Below are positions 34,099-43,573 of a stretch of DNA of 64,000 nt, one piece after another. The first letter of the stretch is position 1, and every line of letters begins with the position of its first letter. This DNA comes from Bacteroides cellulosilyticus (lineage in GTDB: Bacteria; Bacteroidota; Bacteroidia; Bacteroidales; Bacteroidaceae). Position numbers and translations under genes: made by a program. Location of the stretch: the NCBI RefSeq assembly GCF_020091405.1, contig NZ_CP081903.1:6076501-6140500 (forward strand), written 5' to 3'. The notes beneath the pieces are model-generated. The model was not told the origin of the DNA. It searched no databases and was given only the letters and a program-made list of their open reading frames with translations.

Positions 34099-37000
34099 CT
34101 ATCCTTCTTCCACCTGCATCGCCACAATCTCCTGCAAAACACCAACTGCCGTTTCCACATTCTTCACATCCTTCACCAGCATACTACGACGGGTATTCTG
34201 TTCGCGCAAATCGCAGCGACGGGTATACTTCATCATGTATGCAATAACTTTACCGAATGCCTGACTCTGATAATAGGGGCTTTCCGGATTGGAAATAAAG
34301 AATAACGACATACGCCCGCCTTTAAGAAAAACTTTTTCCGCGCCAAGGCGGGCAGCAAGACGACGCAACGGCACAATACGCAGCAGTTCTTCCGTTTCTG
34401 ACGGAACAGGACCAAAACGGTCGATAAGCCGATTACGGAAAGCTTCTACATCTTTATCCAATGTCAGGCTATCCAATTCACGGTAAAGTAACATACGCTC
34501 ACTACTGCCCGTGACGTATGTAGCGGGCAGCAGCAATTCCAGATCACTTTCTACCTGACATTCATCAACAAACTGTTCGCCACTAATGACACCACCTTCG
34601 GCTTTCAACTCTTCAGCATAGAGATCGGCAAACTCATCAGTCTTCAATTCGTGAACAGCTTCCGTTAATATCTTCTGATAAGTTTCATAACCAAGATCGG
34701 CAATGAAACCGCTTTGTTCTGCCCCCAACATATTGCCTGCACCACGAATATCGAGGTCCTGCATAGCAATATGAATTCCACTACCCAAATCGCTGAAGTT
34801 CTCAATAGCCTGCAAACGACGTCTTGCCTCGGGAGTCAAAGAAGAAAGAGGAGGTGCCAGCAAATAACAGAAAGCTTTCTTATTGCTTCTTCCCACGCGA
34901 CCGCGCATCTGGTGAAGATCGCTTAAACCAAAGTTCTGTGCCTGATTGATAATAATGGTATTAGCATTTGGAATATCAATACCACTTTCTATAATGGTAG
35001 TAGCTATCAAGACATCATAGTCATAATTGACAAAGCCAAAGATTATCTTTTCCAGTTCTGTCGGTTCCATCTGCCCATGTCCGATAGCTATTCTGCAATC
35101 CGGAATGTGCCGCTCAATCATTGCTTTCAATTCAGGCAAATTGGAAATACGGTTATTCACAAGGAACACCTGCCCGTTACGACTCATTTCAAAGTTGATG
35201 GCATCAGCAATCACTTCCTCGTTAAAGGTATGCACTTCAGTCTGAATCGGATAACGGTTGGGCGGAGGTGTTTGTATCACACTCAGGTCACGTGCCCCTA
35301 TCAATGAGAATTGCAATGTGCGGGGAATAGGTGTAGCCGTCATAGTCAAGGTATCTACATTCACTTTCAGCTGGCGCAGTTTCTCTTTTACAGATACTCC
35401 GAATTTCTGCTCTTCATCAATAATCAGTAATCCCAAGTCCTTGAATTGTATATCTTTACCTAAAATACGATGTGTACCGATCAGTATATTCACATCTCCG
35501 GTAGCCAAACCTTTTATAACTGCTTTTGCCTGCGCTGCCGTGCGGGCACGGCTTAAATACTCCACCTTGCAAGGCAAATCTTTCAAACGATCCTTGAACG
35601 TCTGAAAATGTTGGTAAGCCAGCACTGTCGTAGGTACCAGGACAGCCACCTGCTTATTATCCGCCACCGCCTTAAAAGCTGCACGGACTGCCACTTCCGT
35701 TTTACCGAAACCAACGTCTCCACAAACTAAACGGTCCATCGGGCGATTACTTTCCATATCTGCTTTTACATCCGCCGTAGCTTTACTCTGATCAGGTGTA
35801 TCTTCATAGATAAACGATGCTTCCAACTCCCGCTGCAGGAAACTGTCCACACTAAACTGGAATCCTTTTTCCTCCCGACGCTGAGAATATAGCCTGATAA
35901 GATCGCGTGCAATATCCTTAATCTTAGTTTTGGTGCGCTCTTTCAGTTTTTCCCAAGCACCGGTACCTAACTTATTCAGGCGGGGAGCTTCACCATCCTT
36001 ACCTTTATACTTAGATACTTTATGCAATGAATGAATGGAAACAAACACCACGTCTTCATTCTGATAGACCAGTTTCATCACTTCTTGTGTCGTATCTCCG
36101 TTAGGAATACGCACCAGTCCTGAAAAACGCCCTACTCCATGATCGGTATGTACGACATAATCTCCCGGAGTAAACTGGTTCAACTCTTTCAAGCTTAGAG
36201 CCACCTTACCGCTACGCGCTTTGTCACTCTTCAGATTATATTTATGAAAACGGTCGAACAACTGATGATCCGTAAAGATACAAAGCCGCAAGACATTATC
36301 GGCAAACCCTTCATGCAACGTACGTTCCACGGCCGTAAATGCAATCTGATCCCCCCTGTCTTCAAAGATGGCACGGATACGGTCAGTTTGTTTCATGCTG
36401 TCGCTACAGATGTACAACGCATATCCCTTCTCCATATATTCTTTGAAACTCTCAGCTACCATATCAAAATTCTTGCGGAAAATAGGCTGTGCAGACGTAT
36501 CAAAAGTAATCGTAGCATCCGGTGTACCTGTCGGTTTATTACCAAATTCCATACGACGGAAATCCAATGCACGGAGTGTAAACTCGCTTCCGTCAATCAG
36601 CTTGCCATCTAAGGTTATACAGCCACTTTCTTCTGCTTCGCGGGCAGCAATTGCCTGTGGAGTAAGTGTTTCATCATGCACTGTCTGAATGCGCTCACGC
36701 AACCAAAGCAAATCACGCATTGCCAGTACGGTATCCGCCGACAGAAAATCCAGAAACGAAACCATGCCACTCGCACCACCCTGCTCCAGACTACGGCTTA
36801 AATCGGGGACAATTACAATGCTATCCTTCCTTTCTTTGGAAAGCTGTGTCTCCACCTCAAACGTGCGGATACTTTCCACTTCATCCCCGAAGAAGTCAAT
36901 ACGGTACGGAAACTCAGAAGAAAAAGAAAACACGTCGATAATGCTACCACGTACGGCATATTGTCCCGGTTCATACACATAATCTACATACTCGAAGCCA

Positions 37001-37494
37001 TAACTACGCAACACTTCCATGATAAAGTTCGTGTCCACGTTCTCCCCCGAATGCAGTTTCAGGGTTTTATCCCCCAATTCTTTCCGGGAAACGACCTTTT
37101 CGGCCAATGCATCAGGATATGTCACCACACAAAGTCCTTCTTCACCTTTCTGCAAGCGACTCAACACTTCAGTACGAAGTATTTCATTCGCAGCATCTTT
37201 CTGTCCGTATTTTATTGCCCTGCGAAATGAAGAAGGGAAAAACAAGACTTTATCTGTTCCCAGCACCTGCGTAAGGTCATGGTAGAAATATCCCGCCTCT
37301 TCCAGATCGCCCAGAATAAAAACAAAAGGAAATTCTCCACGCTGCACCAGCACGGACGAAAACAGTGAAGCAGCAGAAGCACATAGCCCGCCACAGAAAA
37401 GAGTGCGGACAGACGGATTCTTCAGTAAACCACTCATAGCTTCCACATTGGGATGGGCGGCATATCGTTGTTGTAGCTCGGTAATAGTCATCAT
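34099..37494 (-). CDS. mfd: Transcription-repair coupling factor
   Basis: The 1131-residue ATP-dependent translocase removes RNA polymerase stalled at DNA damage and recruits UvrA. Domain order: UvrB-like N-terminal module (about residues 30-330), RNA-polymerase-interacting CarD-like domain (about 480-570, FTPGDYVVHTDHGVGRFSG), helicase domains with Walker A CGDVGFGKTEVA, box II IIDEEQKFG and motif VI QMRGRVGRSNKKAF, the TRG segment near TTIIESGIDIPNANT, and the C-terminal TRCF domain (about 990-1090). Length is near that of E. coli Mfd (1148). It is divergent from the mannosyltransferase gene. Confidence 0.98.
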   Translation of the reverse strand: MMTITELQQRYAAHPNVEAMSGLLKNPSVRTLFCGGLCASAASLFSSVLVQRGEFPFVFILGDLEEAGYFYHDLTQVLGTDKVLFFPSSFRRAIKYGQKDAANEILRTEVLSRLQKGEEGLCVVTYPDALAEKVVSRKELGDKTLKLHSGENVDTNFIMEVLRSYGFEYVDYVYEPGQYAVRGSIIDVFSFSSEFPYRIDFFGDEVESIRTFEVETQLSKERKDSIVIVPDLSRSLEQGGASGMVSFLDFLSADTVLAMRDLLWLRERIQTVHDETLTPQAIAAREAEESGCITLDGKLIDGSEFTLRALDFRRMEFGNKPTGTPDATITFDTSAQPIFRKNFDMVAESFKEYMEKGYALYICSDSMKQTDRIRAIFEDRGDQIAFTAVERTLHEGFADNVLRLCIFTDHQLFDRFHKYNLKSDKARSGKVALSLKELNQFTPGDYVVHTDHGVGRFSGLVRIPNGDTTQEVMKLVYQNEDVVFVSIHSLHKVSKYKGKDGEAPRLNKLGTGAWEKLKERTKTKIKDIARDLIRLYSQRREEKGFQFSVDSFLQRELEASFIYEDTPDQSKATADVKADMESNRPMDRLVCGDVGFGKTEVAVRAAFKAVADNKQVAVLVPTTVLAYQHFQTFKDRLKDLPCKVEYLSRARTAAQAKAVIKGLATGDVNILIGTHRILGKDIQFKDLGLLIIDEEQKFGVSVKEKLRQLKVNVDTLTMTATPIPRTLQFSLIGARDLSVIQTPPPNRYPIQTEVHTFNEEVIADAINFEMSRNGQVFLVNNRISNLPELKAMIERHIPDCRIAIGHGQMEPTELEKIIFGFVNYDYDVLIATTIIESGIDIPNANTIIINQAQNFGLSDLHQMRGRVGRSNKKAFCYLLAPPLSSLTPEARRRLQAIENFSDLGSGIHIAMQDLDIRGAGNMLGAEQSGFIADLGYETYQKILTEAVHELKTDEFADLYAEELKAEGGVISGEQFVDECQVESDLELLLPATYVTGSSERMLLYRELDSLTLDKDVEAFRNRLIDRFGPVPSETEELLRIVPLRRLAARLGAEKVFLKGGRMSLFFISNPESPYYQSQAFGKVIAYMMKYTRRCDLREQNTRRSMLVKDVKNVETAVGVLQEIVAMQVEEG

Positions 37495-37552
37495 AACGGG
37501 CGCAAAATTACTAAATAATCCTTAGTTTTATTCGTATGTGGTAGAAAACACT

Positions 37553-37560
37553 TAACTTTG
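37553..37560 (+). promoter_or_regulatory. -7 box of the glycosyltransferase-pyrC operon
   Basis: TAACTTTG lies 23 bp before the ATG at 37584, in the short divergent region next to mfd. It is a likely promoter for the glycosyltransferase, dihydroorotase and MetH-activation-domain genes. Confidence 0.5.
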
Positions 37561-37583
37561 TTCCCAATTTAGAACCTCCTTTT

Positions 37584-38342
37584 ATGAATATGCAGACATC
37601 GGACAGCATCGTTATCATTCCTACATACAACGAACGGGAAAACATCGAGAACATCATCCGTGCCGTTTTCGCCCTGGAAAAAGTATTCCATATCCTGATT
37701 ATAGAAGATGGCTCGCCTGATGGCACTGCCAACATAGTCAAGACCCTTCAGCAAGAGTTCCCCGAACGTTTGTTCATGATAGAACGCAAAGGCAAACTGG
37801 GACTGGGTACTGCCTATATCGCAGGCTTCAAATGGTCGCTGGAACATAATTATGAATACATCTTCGAAATGGATGCCGATTTCAGCCACAACCCTGCCGA
37901 CCTGCCACGCCTGTACAAAGCCTGCGCCGAAGAAGGTGCCGATGTCTCTATCGGTTCACGCTACGTCAGTGGCGTCAATGTAGTGAATTGGCCTATGGGA
38001 CGGGTATTGATGTCCTACTTTGCCTCCAAGTATGTACGCCTCATCACCGGACTGCCGATACATGATACGACCGCCGGCTTTAAGTGCTACCGTCGTGAGG
38101 TATTGCAGACAATCGACCTGGATGGTATCCGCTTCAAAGGTTATGCCTTCCAGATTGAAATGAAATTCACTGCTTACAAATGCGGTTTCAAGATTGTGGA
38201 AGTACCGGTTATCTTTATCAACCGGGAACTGGGTACCTCGAAAATGAACAGCAGTATCTTTGGAGAGGCCGTTTTCGGTGTTATCAAACTGAAAATGCAT
38301 AGTTGGTTCCATAAATACCCGCAAGCAGTAAAAAACAATTAG
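37584..38342 (+). CDS. Polyprenol monophosphomannose synthase (GT2)
   Basis: The 252-residue cytosolic GT2 glycosyltransferase of the dolichol/polyprenol-phosphate mannose synthase type (DPM1-like) lacks C-terminal membrane helices. Motifs: IIPTYNERENIENII, IEDGSPDGTA, the metal-binding EMDADFSHNP, and the DPM-typical VNWPMGRVLMSYFASKYVR and DTTAGFKCYRR. It would transfer mannose (or another sugar) from a nucleotide sugar to undecaprenyl phosphate for use at the outer face of the inner membrane, for example in protein O-glycosylation. Substrate specificity is inferred from the family. First gene of a three-gene unit with pyrC. Confidence 0.92.
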   Translation: MNMQTSDSIVIIPTYNERENIENIIRAVFALEKVFHILIIEDGSPDGTANIVKTLQQEFPERLFMIERKGKLGLGTAYIAGFKWSLEHNYEYIFEMDADFSHNPADLPRLYKACAEEGADVSIGSRYVSGVNVVNWPMGRVLMSYFASKYVRLITGLPIHDTTAGFKCYRREVLQTIDLDGIRFKGYAFQIEMKFTAYKCGFKIVEVPVIFINRELGTSKMNSSIFGEAVFGVIKLKMHSWFHKYPQAVKNN

Positions 38343-38368
38343 TGATTAATGATAAATGATTAGTGAAG

Positions 38369-39724
38369 ATGAAAAGAACACTGATACATAACGCAACAAT
38401 AGTGAACGAGGGACGCTCTGTACAAGGTTCCGTAGTGATTGAAGGCGACCGGATTGCCGAAATACTTACCTATGGAAAAAAGCTCTCCGTTCCTTGTGAT
38501 GAAACCATAGACGCTACCGGCTGTTGCCTGTTGCCGGGTATCATCGACGACCATGTACACTTCCGCGATCCGGGATTAACCCACAAAGCGGATATTTTCA
38601 CCGAAAGTCGTGCAGCCGCCGCAGGTGGTGTCACTTCCATCATGGATATGCCGAACACCACCCCTCTGACTACCACCCTTAGTGCGCTCGAACAAAAGTT
38701 TGATTTACTGAATGAGAAGTGTATCGTTAACCACTCCTGCTACTTCGGAGCCACTAATAATAACTATACGGAATTCAACCAGCTGGACAAACATCGTGTA
38801 TGCGGCATCAAACTTTTCATGGGTTCCAGTACCGGAAATATGCTGGTAGACAAAACAAACAGTCTGCTCAATATATTCAATGGAACAGATATGTTGATTG
38901 CTACCCATTGCGAAAGCCAGGAAATCATCAAAAAAAACACTGAATACTATAAGAAAATGTTCAGTGATGCACCGGAAGTTCCTATCAGCAAGCACCCCAA
39001 CATACGTTCTTCAGCCGCCTGCTACGCCTCAACAGAACTTGCGGTACGCATGGCAAGCTTAGCGGGTGCACGTCTGCACGTGCTTCATGTCTCTACAGCC
39101 AAAGAACTGCAATTTTTCAGTGATATACCGCTGGAAGAAAAGCATATTACAGCCGAAGCCTGTGTCGCACACCTGTTATACCGCCAACAGGACTATAAAG
39201 AACTGGGAACACGCATCAAATGTAATCCTTCCATAAAGAAACAGGCTGATCGTGATGCTTTACGGAATGCAGTCAATACCGGAGTGATTGATGTGATTGC
39301 TACCGATCATGCGCCCCACCTGCTCAGCGAAAAAGAAGGTGGCGCACTGAAAGCCATGTCGGGTATGCCCATGATTCAATTCTCTCTGGTCAGCATGCTC
39401 GAACTGGCAGAAAAAGGAATTTTCTCCATTGAAACCATTGTAGAGAAAATGTGCCATGCTCCTGCCCAGATATATGGTATCTGTGATCGCGGTTATGTCC
39501 GCGAAGGCTATAAGGCCGACCTTGTACTTGTCAGCCACGGAGACCGTTGGGAAGTCAACTCTGAGAATATTCTCAGCAAGTGCGGATGGAGCCCGCTTGA
39601 AGGTAATTCTTTCCGCTGGAAAGTAGAAAAAACATTTGCTAACGGACACCTGATATACAGTGACGGACAAGTAGATGATACTTACCGTGGCGAAGAGTTG
39701 AGATTCGATTACAAAGATAAATGA
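38369..39724 (+). CDS. pyrC: Dihydroorotase
   Basis: The ATG at 38369 gives MKRTLIHNATIVNEG; a GTG six bases upstream is an alternative. The protein is a zinc amidohydrolase of about 451 residues that closes carbamoyl-aspartate to dihydroorotate in pyrimidine synthesis. The metal ligands His62 and His64 are in DDHVHFRDPGLTHKAD. MDMPNTTPLTT, HVLHVSTAKEL and IATDHAPHLLSEKEGGAL complete the long (type I/AllB-like) dihydroorotase pattern. The lysine that becomes carboxylated is probably in GIKLFMGSSTGNM. It overlaps the next start by four bases (ATGA), so the two are translationally coupled. Confidence 0.93.
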   Translation: MKRTLIHNATIVNEGRSVQGSVVIEGDRIAEILTYGKKLSVPCDETIDATGCCLLPGIIDDHVHFRDPGLTHKADIFTESRAAAAGGVTSIMDMPNTTPLTTTLSALEQKFDLLNEKCIVNHSCYFGATNNNYTEFNQLDKHRVCGIKLFMGSSTGNMLVDKTNSLLNIFNGTDMLIATHCESQEIIKKNTEYYKKMFSDAPEVPISKHPNIRSSAACYASTELAVRMASLAGARLHVLHVSTAKELQFFSDIPLEEKHITAEACVAHLLYRQQDYKELGTRIKCNPSIKKQADRDALRNAVNTGVIDVIATDHAPHLLSEKEGGALKAMSGMPMIQFSLVSMLELAEKGIFSIETIVEKMCHAPAQIYGICDRGYVREGYKADLVLVSHGDRWEVNSENILSKCGWSPLEGNSFRWKVEKTFANGHLIYSDGQVDDTYRGEELRFDYKDK

Positions 39725-40626
39725 TGAACAGCTCTGCGGATAAAGTGTTGACGTACGCTATCCATGACGTTACTCCATACATCAATTGGATATACTTCTT
39801 TCATGCATGGGGATTTCAGCCTCGCTTCGCCGCCATTGCGGATATCCACGGCTGCGATGCTTGCCGTGCTTCCTGGCTTACGACTTTTTCTGAGGATGAT
39901 CGTGCCAAAGCTGCCGAGGCAATGCAGCTACTCAAAGAAGCTAACCGGATGCTTAACCAGCTGGATGAGACTTATCATGTACACACCATTTTCCGTCTTT
40001 GCAAGGCTAATGCCGATGGGGATAATTTACTGTTGGACGGCACACGCCTTCCTTTACTCCGCCAACAGATCCCCCATCCGGATGGCAGTCCTTTTCTCTG
40101 CCTCAGCGATTTTGTTCGTCCCCTTGCTTCCGGTACACCTGATACGGTAGGTATTTTTGCAGCTTCCTGTGACGGAGAAGTTGAACTTCTCTATGAGGAT
40201 GATCCCTACAAACGTATGTTGGTACAGACACTTGCCGACCGACTTGCCGAAGCCGCCACCGAAAAGATGCATGAATACGTGCGTAAAGTTGCCTGGGGGT
40301 ACGCAAAGGACGAAAACCTTTCCATCCCCGAGTTGTTAAAGGAAAAATTCCAAGGCATACGTCCTGCCGTCGGTTACCCTTCTCTGCCCGATCAGTCTGT
40401 CAACTTTCTGTTGAATGAATTGCTTCATATGCAGCAAATAGGCATTACGCTAACAGAAAACGGCGCTATGCGTCCACACGCCACTGTTTGCGGATTAATG
40501 CTGGCTCACCCTGCCGCACGATATTTTGCAGTAGGCAAGATTGGAAATGACCAATTGGAAGATTATGCACGACGCAGAGGAATGCCAATTAATGAAGTAA
40601 GAAAGTTTTTGGCGGCCAATCTCTAA
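39721..40626 (+). CDS. Stand-alone cobalamin-dependent methionine synthase activation domain
   Basis: The 301-residue protein corresponds to the C-terminal activation domain of MetH, which binds S-adenosylmethionine and remethylates inactive cob(II)alamin. The diagnostic SAM-binding motif is RPAVGYPSLPDQS (about residue 223), followed by LLNELLHMQQIGITLTENGAM and the terminal KIGNDQLEDYARRRGM. In E. coli this is part of MetH; here it is a separate gene, presumably serving a MetH encoded elsewhere. The link with pyrC is by gene order only, although both depend on one-carbon and nucleotide metabolism. It overlaps pyrC by four bases. Confidence 0.88.
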   Translation: MMNSSADKVLTYAIHDVTPYINWIYFFHAWGFQPRFAAIADIHGCDACRASWLTTFSEDDRAKAAEAMQLLKEANRMLNQLDETYHVHTIFRLCKANADGDNLLLDGTRLPLLRQQIPHPDGSPFLCLSDFVRPLASGTPDTVGIFAASCDGEVELLYEDDPYKRMLVQTLADRLAEAATEKMHEYVRKVAWGYAKDENLSIPELLKEKFQGIRPAVGYPSLPDQSVNFLLNELLHMQQIGITLTENGAMRPHATVCGLMLAHPAARYFAVGKIGNDQLEDYARRRGMPINEVRKFLAANL

Positions 40627-40678
40627 CTTTCTCCCTATTAAAAAGAATAACATCAGCTTATAGTTGCGTTATTATATG

Positions 40679-40760
40679 CTTGCGGCTGCGTCAGCTCACA
40701 CTTATACAAGTGTAAGACAACGCAGCCGCAAGTGTAAGCCGATACAGCCGCAAGTGTTCT
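40679..40760. repeat. Inverted and direct copies of an AGCCGCAAGTGT unit; likely terminator
   Basis: CTTGCGGCTGCGT (40679-40691) pairs with ACGCAGCCGCAAG (40720-40732). A third copy, CAGCCGCAAGTGT (40745-40757), follows about 22 bp later in direct orientation. An inner ACACTTATACAAGTGT palindrome lies in the loop. The element sits between convergent genes (stops at 40626 and 40763) and may terminate both. Confidence 0.6.
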
Positions 40761-40762
40761 AT

Positions 40763-41608
40763 TCAGAATTTATATCCTATTTCAAACTCCAGATTTGTAA
40801 ACCCTTCACTCCTACGCCATGAAGTCCAACCTGTACGTCCGGTCAGTCCGAATGTGAAATGGCGTCCCTCTACTCCCATACTATAAGCTACTCCACCGGT
40901 GAAACGTTTACCAAAAGCTTCAGATTCTTCTGTTTCGTATGTATACTGAGAGCCATAGCCATCCGGGTTAGGACTCTGAAGTTGTCTCACATCACGAATA
41001 TCCCCATTAATGCCGCAATCTACATAAGGGCCGGCAGCAATTACCCAATTCATCGAGGAACTTAAACGGAACTTATAAGCAAAAAGCAAAGGAATTTCCA
41101 GATATGTCAATTTATAATTGGTAGTTTCATTACTATAATACCATGTGTTGCCCTCCATTTCACGGTGCGCAATGTAAGCTGCCGGCTGGAAAGACCAATG
41201 CTTGGCCATTTTAATGTCTACACCTCCCCCGACATGAAAAGACACTTTATCTTTCGTCTCTTCAGCGCCCAAAAAGCGACTAACACCCACACCTGCCTTC
41301 ACAAACCAGGAAAAACGCTTATCTATAACCAACCGCCCCATCGAAATCATTATAGGTGTGTTAACGGTGATGTCTTTTCTACCTTTCTCCACCTGAATGG
41401 AATCAAGGTAGAGCGGTACATCTTCAATGAAAAAATTACCATCCTTATCAGAAGTAGTACTCAAATTTGTGCCTTTTACGGTTACTTTGGCATTCTTCAC
41501 CGGATAATGATCCTTATCAATGAGTCTGCCTTTCAGTTTTTGTCCCTGCGCCATAGATGCTCCTGATATGCAGAGGCCTATAATTGCTAATATAATTATT
41601 CGTTTCAT
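40763..41608 (-). CDS. Outer-membrane beta-barrel protein with carboxypeptidase-regulatory-like domain (A)
   Basis: The 281-residue protein has a signal peptide (about 1-20), a CarboxypepD_reg-like/Ig-like domain (about 23-90: LKGRLIDKDHYPVKNAKVTV and FFIEDVPLYLDSIQV), then a porin-family barrel (about 100-281: FVKAGVGVSRFLG, WSFQPAAYIAHR, terminal LEFEIGYKF). It is a paralogue of the next protein with the same domain order. These small barrel proteins are common in Bacteroides envelopes and of unknown role. Third gene of a leftward group behind a lipoprotein gene. Confidence 0.75.
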   Translation of the reverse strand: MKRIIILAIIGLCISGASMAQGQKLKGRLIDKDHYPVKNAKVTVKGTNLSTTSDKDGNFFIEDVPLYLDSIQVEKGRKDITVNTPIMISMGRLVIDKRFSWFVKAGVGVSRFLGAEETKDKVSFHVGGGVDIKMAKHWSFQPAAYIAHREMEGNTWYYSNETTNYKLTYLEIPLLFAYKFRLSSSMNWVIAAGPYVDCGINGDIRDVRQLQSPNPDGYGSQYTYETEESEAFGKRFTGGVAYSMGVEGRHFTFGLTGRTGWTSWRRSEGFTNLEFEIGYKF

Positions 41609-41652
41609 TATATATAGTATTCTTTATAAATTCAACATTTGATAAGTAGGAT

Positions 41653-42522
41653 TTAAAAACGGTACGAAACACTGGCCCCCAGCACAAAGTTATGTTCCTT
41701 CACATCTCCCAGTCCTTCATCCTCCGCAATAATTCCCATATTCTTACCGGAAACGTTTATCATAAGCTTCTTATATTCCACACCTATGCCATAAGTCATA
41801 CCGAACCCGAGCGGATGCAGCAATGCATGCTTATAATTTCCCCAGCTACTCTCATAATCTTTACTATAAATGTCATATTCAGCATCTTCCTTACCCGTTT
41901 CTGAAACTTTCACTTTACCGCTAAGTCCCCATGAAAATACCGGGCCGAAAGAAAGTACCAAACTCATATTACGAGCCAGGTCATAACGTACCAGAAAATT
42001 CAACGGTACATCCAGCATCAACGGATTCCAGGTTTCCTTATAAGAGTATGATCCTTCCGTGAAATTATATTCCGCACCCCGACTGGCCAGTTGCACCATC
42101 GGACGAAATGCCCAACGCTTAGACATACGCACTTCCATACCTACACCAAAGTGATAACCGTTTTTGCTATCAGAGCCCTCTGCCGTATAACGGCTCCAGT
42201 CCATTCCGGCTTCCACTACCAGCGAAAGACGCTTCGGGCGGGCAGCCATCATTATCGGCCGATCAATCTTTGCATCGGTAGTCTCCATACCGATTGACTC
42301 TACAATCACTTTCTTAGTATCAACAGGTACGTCCCGCAACAGGAATTTACCGTCGATATCGGTTATTGAACTGATGTCGGTACCTTCTGCGGTGACCAAA
42401 GCACCTACTATCGGTTCGTTTCTCTTGTCAGTTACCACACCTTTTATATCGTGCGTCTGCTGTGCCATGAGGGTTGTCAGTCCGGCAATCGTCATGAGCA
42501 TGGTTATAATCAGTTTTTTCAT
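41653..42522 (-). CDS. Outer-membrane beta-barrel protein with carboxypeptidase-regulatory-like domain (B)
   Basis: The 289-residue paralogue of the preceding protein has a signal peptide ending near TLMAQQ, a beta domain (about 24-90: IKGVVTDKRNEPIVGALVTA and FLLRDVPVDTKKVIV), then barrel strands (WAFRPMVQLASRG, LDVPLNFLVRYDLA, SLVLSFGPVFSWGLSG, terminal HNFVLGASVSYRF). The two proteins probably arose by tandem duplication. It lies 5 bp behind the lipoprotein gene at 42528, so the three are cotranscribed. Function unknown; surface structure or sensing of envelope state is possible given the divergent ECF sigma gene. Confidence 0.77.
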   Translation of the reverse strand: MKKLIITMLMTIAGLTTLMAQQTHDIKGVVTDKRNEPIVGALVTAEGTDISSITDIDGKFLLRDVPVDTKKVIVESIGMETTDAKIDRPIMMAARPKRLSLVVEAGMDWSRYTAEGSDSKNGYHFGVGMEVRMSKRWAFRPMVQLASRGAEYNFTEGSYSYKETWNPLMLDVPLNFLVRYDLARNMSLVLSFGPVFSWGLSGKVKVSETGKEDAEYDIYSKDYESSWGNYKHALLHPLGFGMTYGIGVEYKKLMINVSGKNMGIIAEDEGLGDVKEHNFVLGASVSYRF

Positions 42523-42527
42523 CTTTC

Positions 42528-43352
42528 TTATCTTGAGTATTGAATCCGTTGAACATATCCGTAGATCGTATCATTATCTTTCGTTACTACAAAAGGACGC
42601 ATATAATAAGCCTTCTGTAAAAGAGGGCCAATAAAATGCATGCCATCAGCCGACTCAGAAACATACGTTTTATCAGCAATGGTAGGGAGTTGATTTACAT
42701 CGGAATAGCAAACTCCAACCTCTTTAAATCTTCCTTCAAATCCATCCACCCCAAAGTAAACTGATACTTCATTCTCATTAGCATATCCTAAATCTGCATA
42801 AGGAAGGTATTTCGTAGGAATCGTAAAGGACTTAAGATCATCCAAAGTAGCTTGCCTGATATCTTGCTGCAAACAGTCATGAAGGATGCCGGGACCACTA
42901 CCCCAACTGTTACTATAAGCAACCGCACGATAATAATAGGTACCGGCCTGCCAATCAGAATGATCAAAATACCAAATAGCTGTAGTACTTTGCCAACCAT
43001 AATAATACTCGGGATAGACACTATATACATTGTCATAATCGAAGCTATATGACAACAAAGCCTTGTCCGTCAAATTTTCTTTGTCAGGAGATATAAAGTA
43101 TTCAATATGCCCGAATGACTGATAAGGAGAATCCAGCACTATATCAGCTGAAAACACATACACCCTATTGCGGTAATTAAGATGCATACCATGGGTAGAT
43201 TCTAAATTTTCCAGTTCGGTATATGAAAAATCCACCACCTCCTTTACTTCACTCTTAACCTCAGAGGGCGGAAACTCCGGGCTATCAATATCACCACATG
43301 CCGACAAACCCAGCAGCATTGCACAACACACTCCAATAAAATATTTCATCAT
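42528..43352 (-). CDS. Hypothetical lipoprotein
   Basis: The 274-residue predicted lipoprotein (LSAC, acylated Cys19) is followed by an acidic spacer (SPEFPPSEVKSEVKE). The mature part has two fibronectin III/Ig-like segments: VYVFSADIVLDSPYQSFGHI with YYYRAVAYSNSWG, and EVSVYFGVDGFEGRFKEVGV with YYMRPFVVTKDNDT. I recognise no catalytic motif. It is the first gene of a leftward operon with the two barrel proteins and is divergent from the ECF sigma factor, so it may belong to that regulon. Confidence 0.75.
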   Translation of the reverse strand: MMKYFIGVCCAMLLGLSACGDIDSPEFPPSEVKSEVKEVVDFSYTELENLESTHGMHLNYRNRVYVFSADIVLDSPYQSFGHIEYFISPDKENLTDKALLSYSFDYDNVYSVYPEYYYGWQSTTAIWYFDHSDWQAGTYYYRAVAYSNSWGSGPGILHDCLQQDIRQATLDDLKSFTIPTKYLPYADLGYANENEVSVYFGVDGFEGRFKEVGVCYSDVNQLPTIADKTYVSESADGMHFIGPLLQKAYYMRPFVVTKDNDTIYGYVQRIQYSR

Positions 43353-43497
43353 CGTTCTCTTATATTGTTGTTAATAGTATCCTTGCAAAGATAATGCACT
43401 CTTTTATAATTATCAAACTCTTTTTTTATAATATTTAGCCAAAAAAGCAATTTCAACAGCCAAATAGCCTAAAAGGAATACTAAATGATTAAAATCT

Positions 43498-43530
43498 AAT
43501 CACACCCTTGTGATTTTCTAATTACCTTTG
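43498..43530 (+). promoter_or_regulatory. ECF sigma gene promoter with overlapping palindrome
   Basis: A -7 box TACCTTTG (43523-43530) is preceded by AATCACA-CCCT-TGTGATT (43498-43515), a 7-bp inverted repeat with a 4-bp spacer. The position would overlap or adjoin polymerase contacts and is suited to repression or autoregulation. Confidence 0.4.
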
Positions 43531-43573
43531 CGACTAACAGAGCAAAAGCAATTCAAGAAGCAAGAAACAGACG

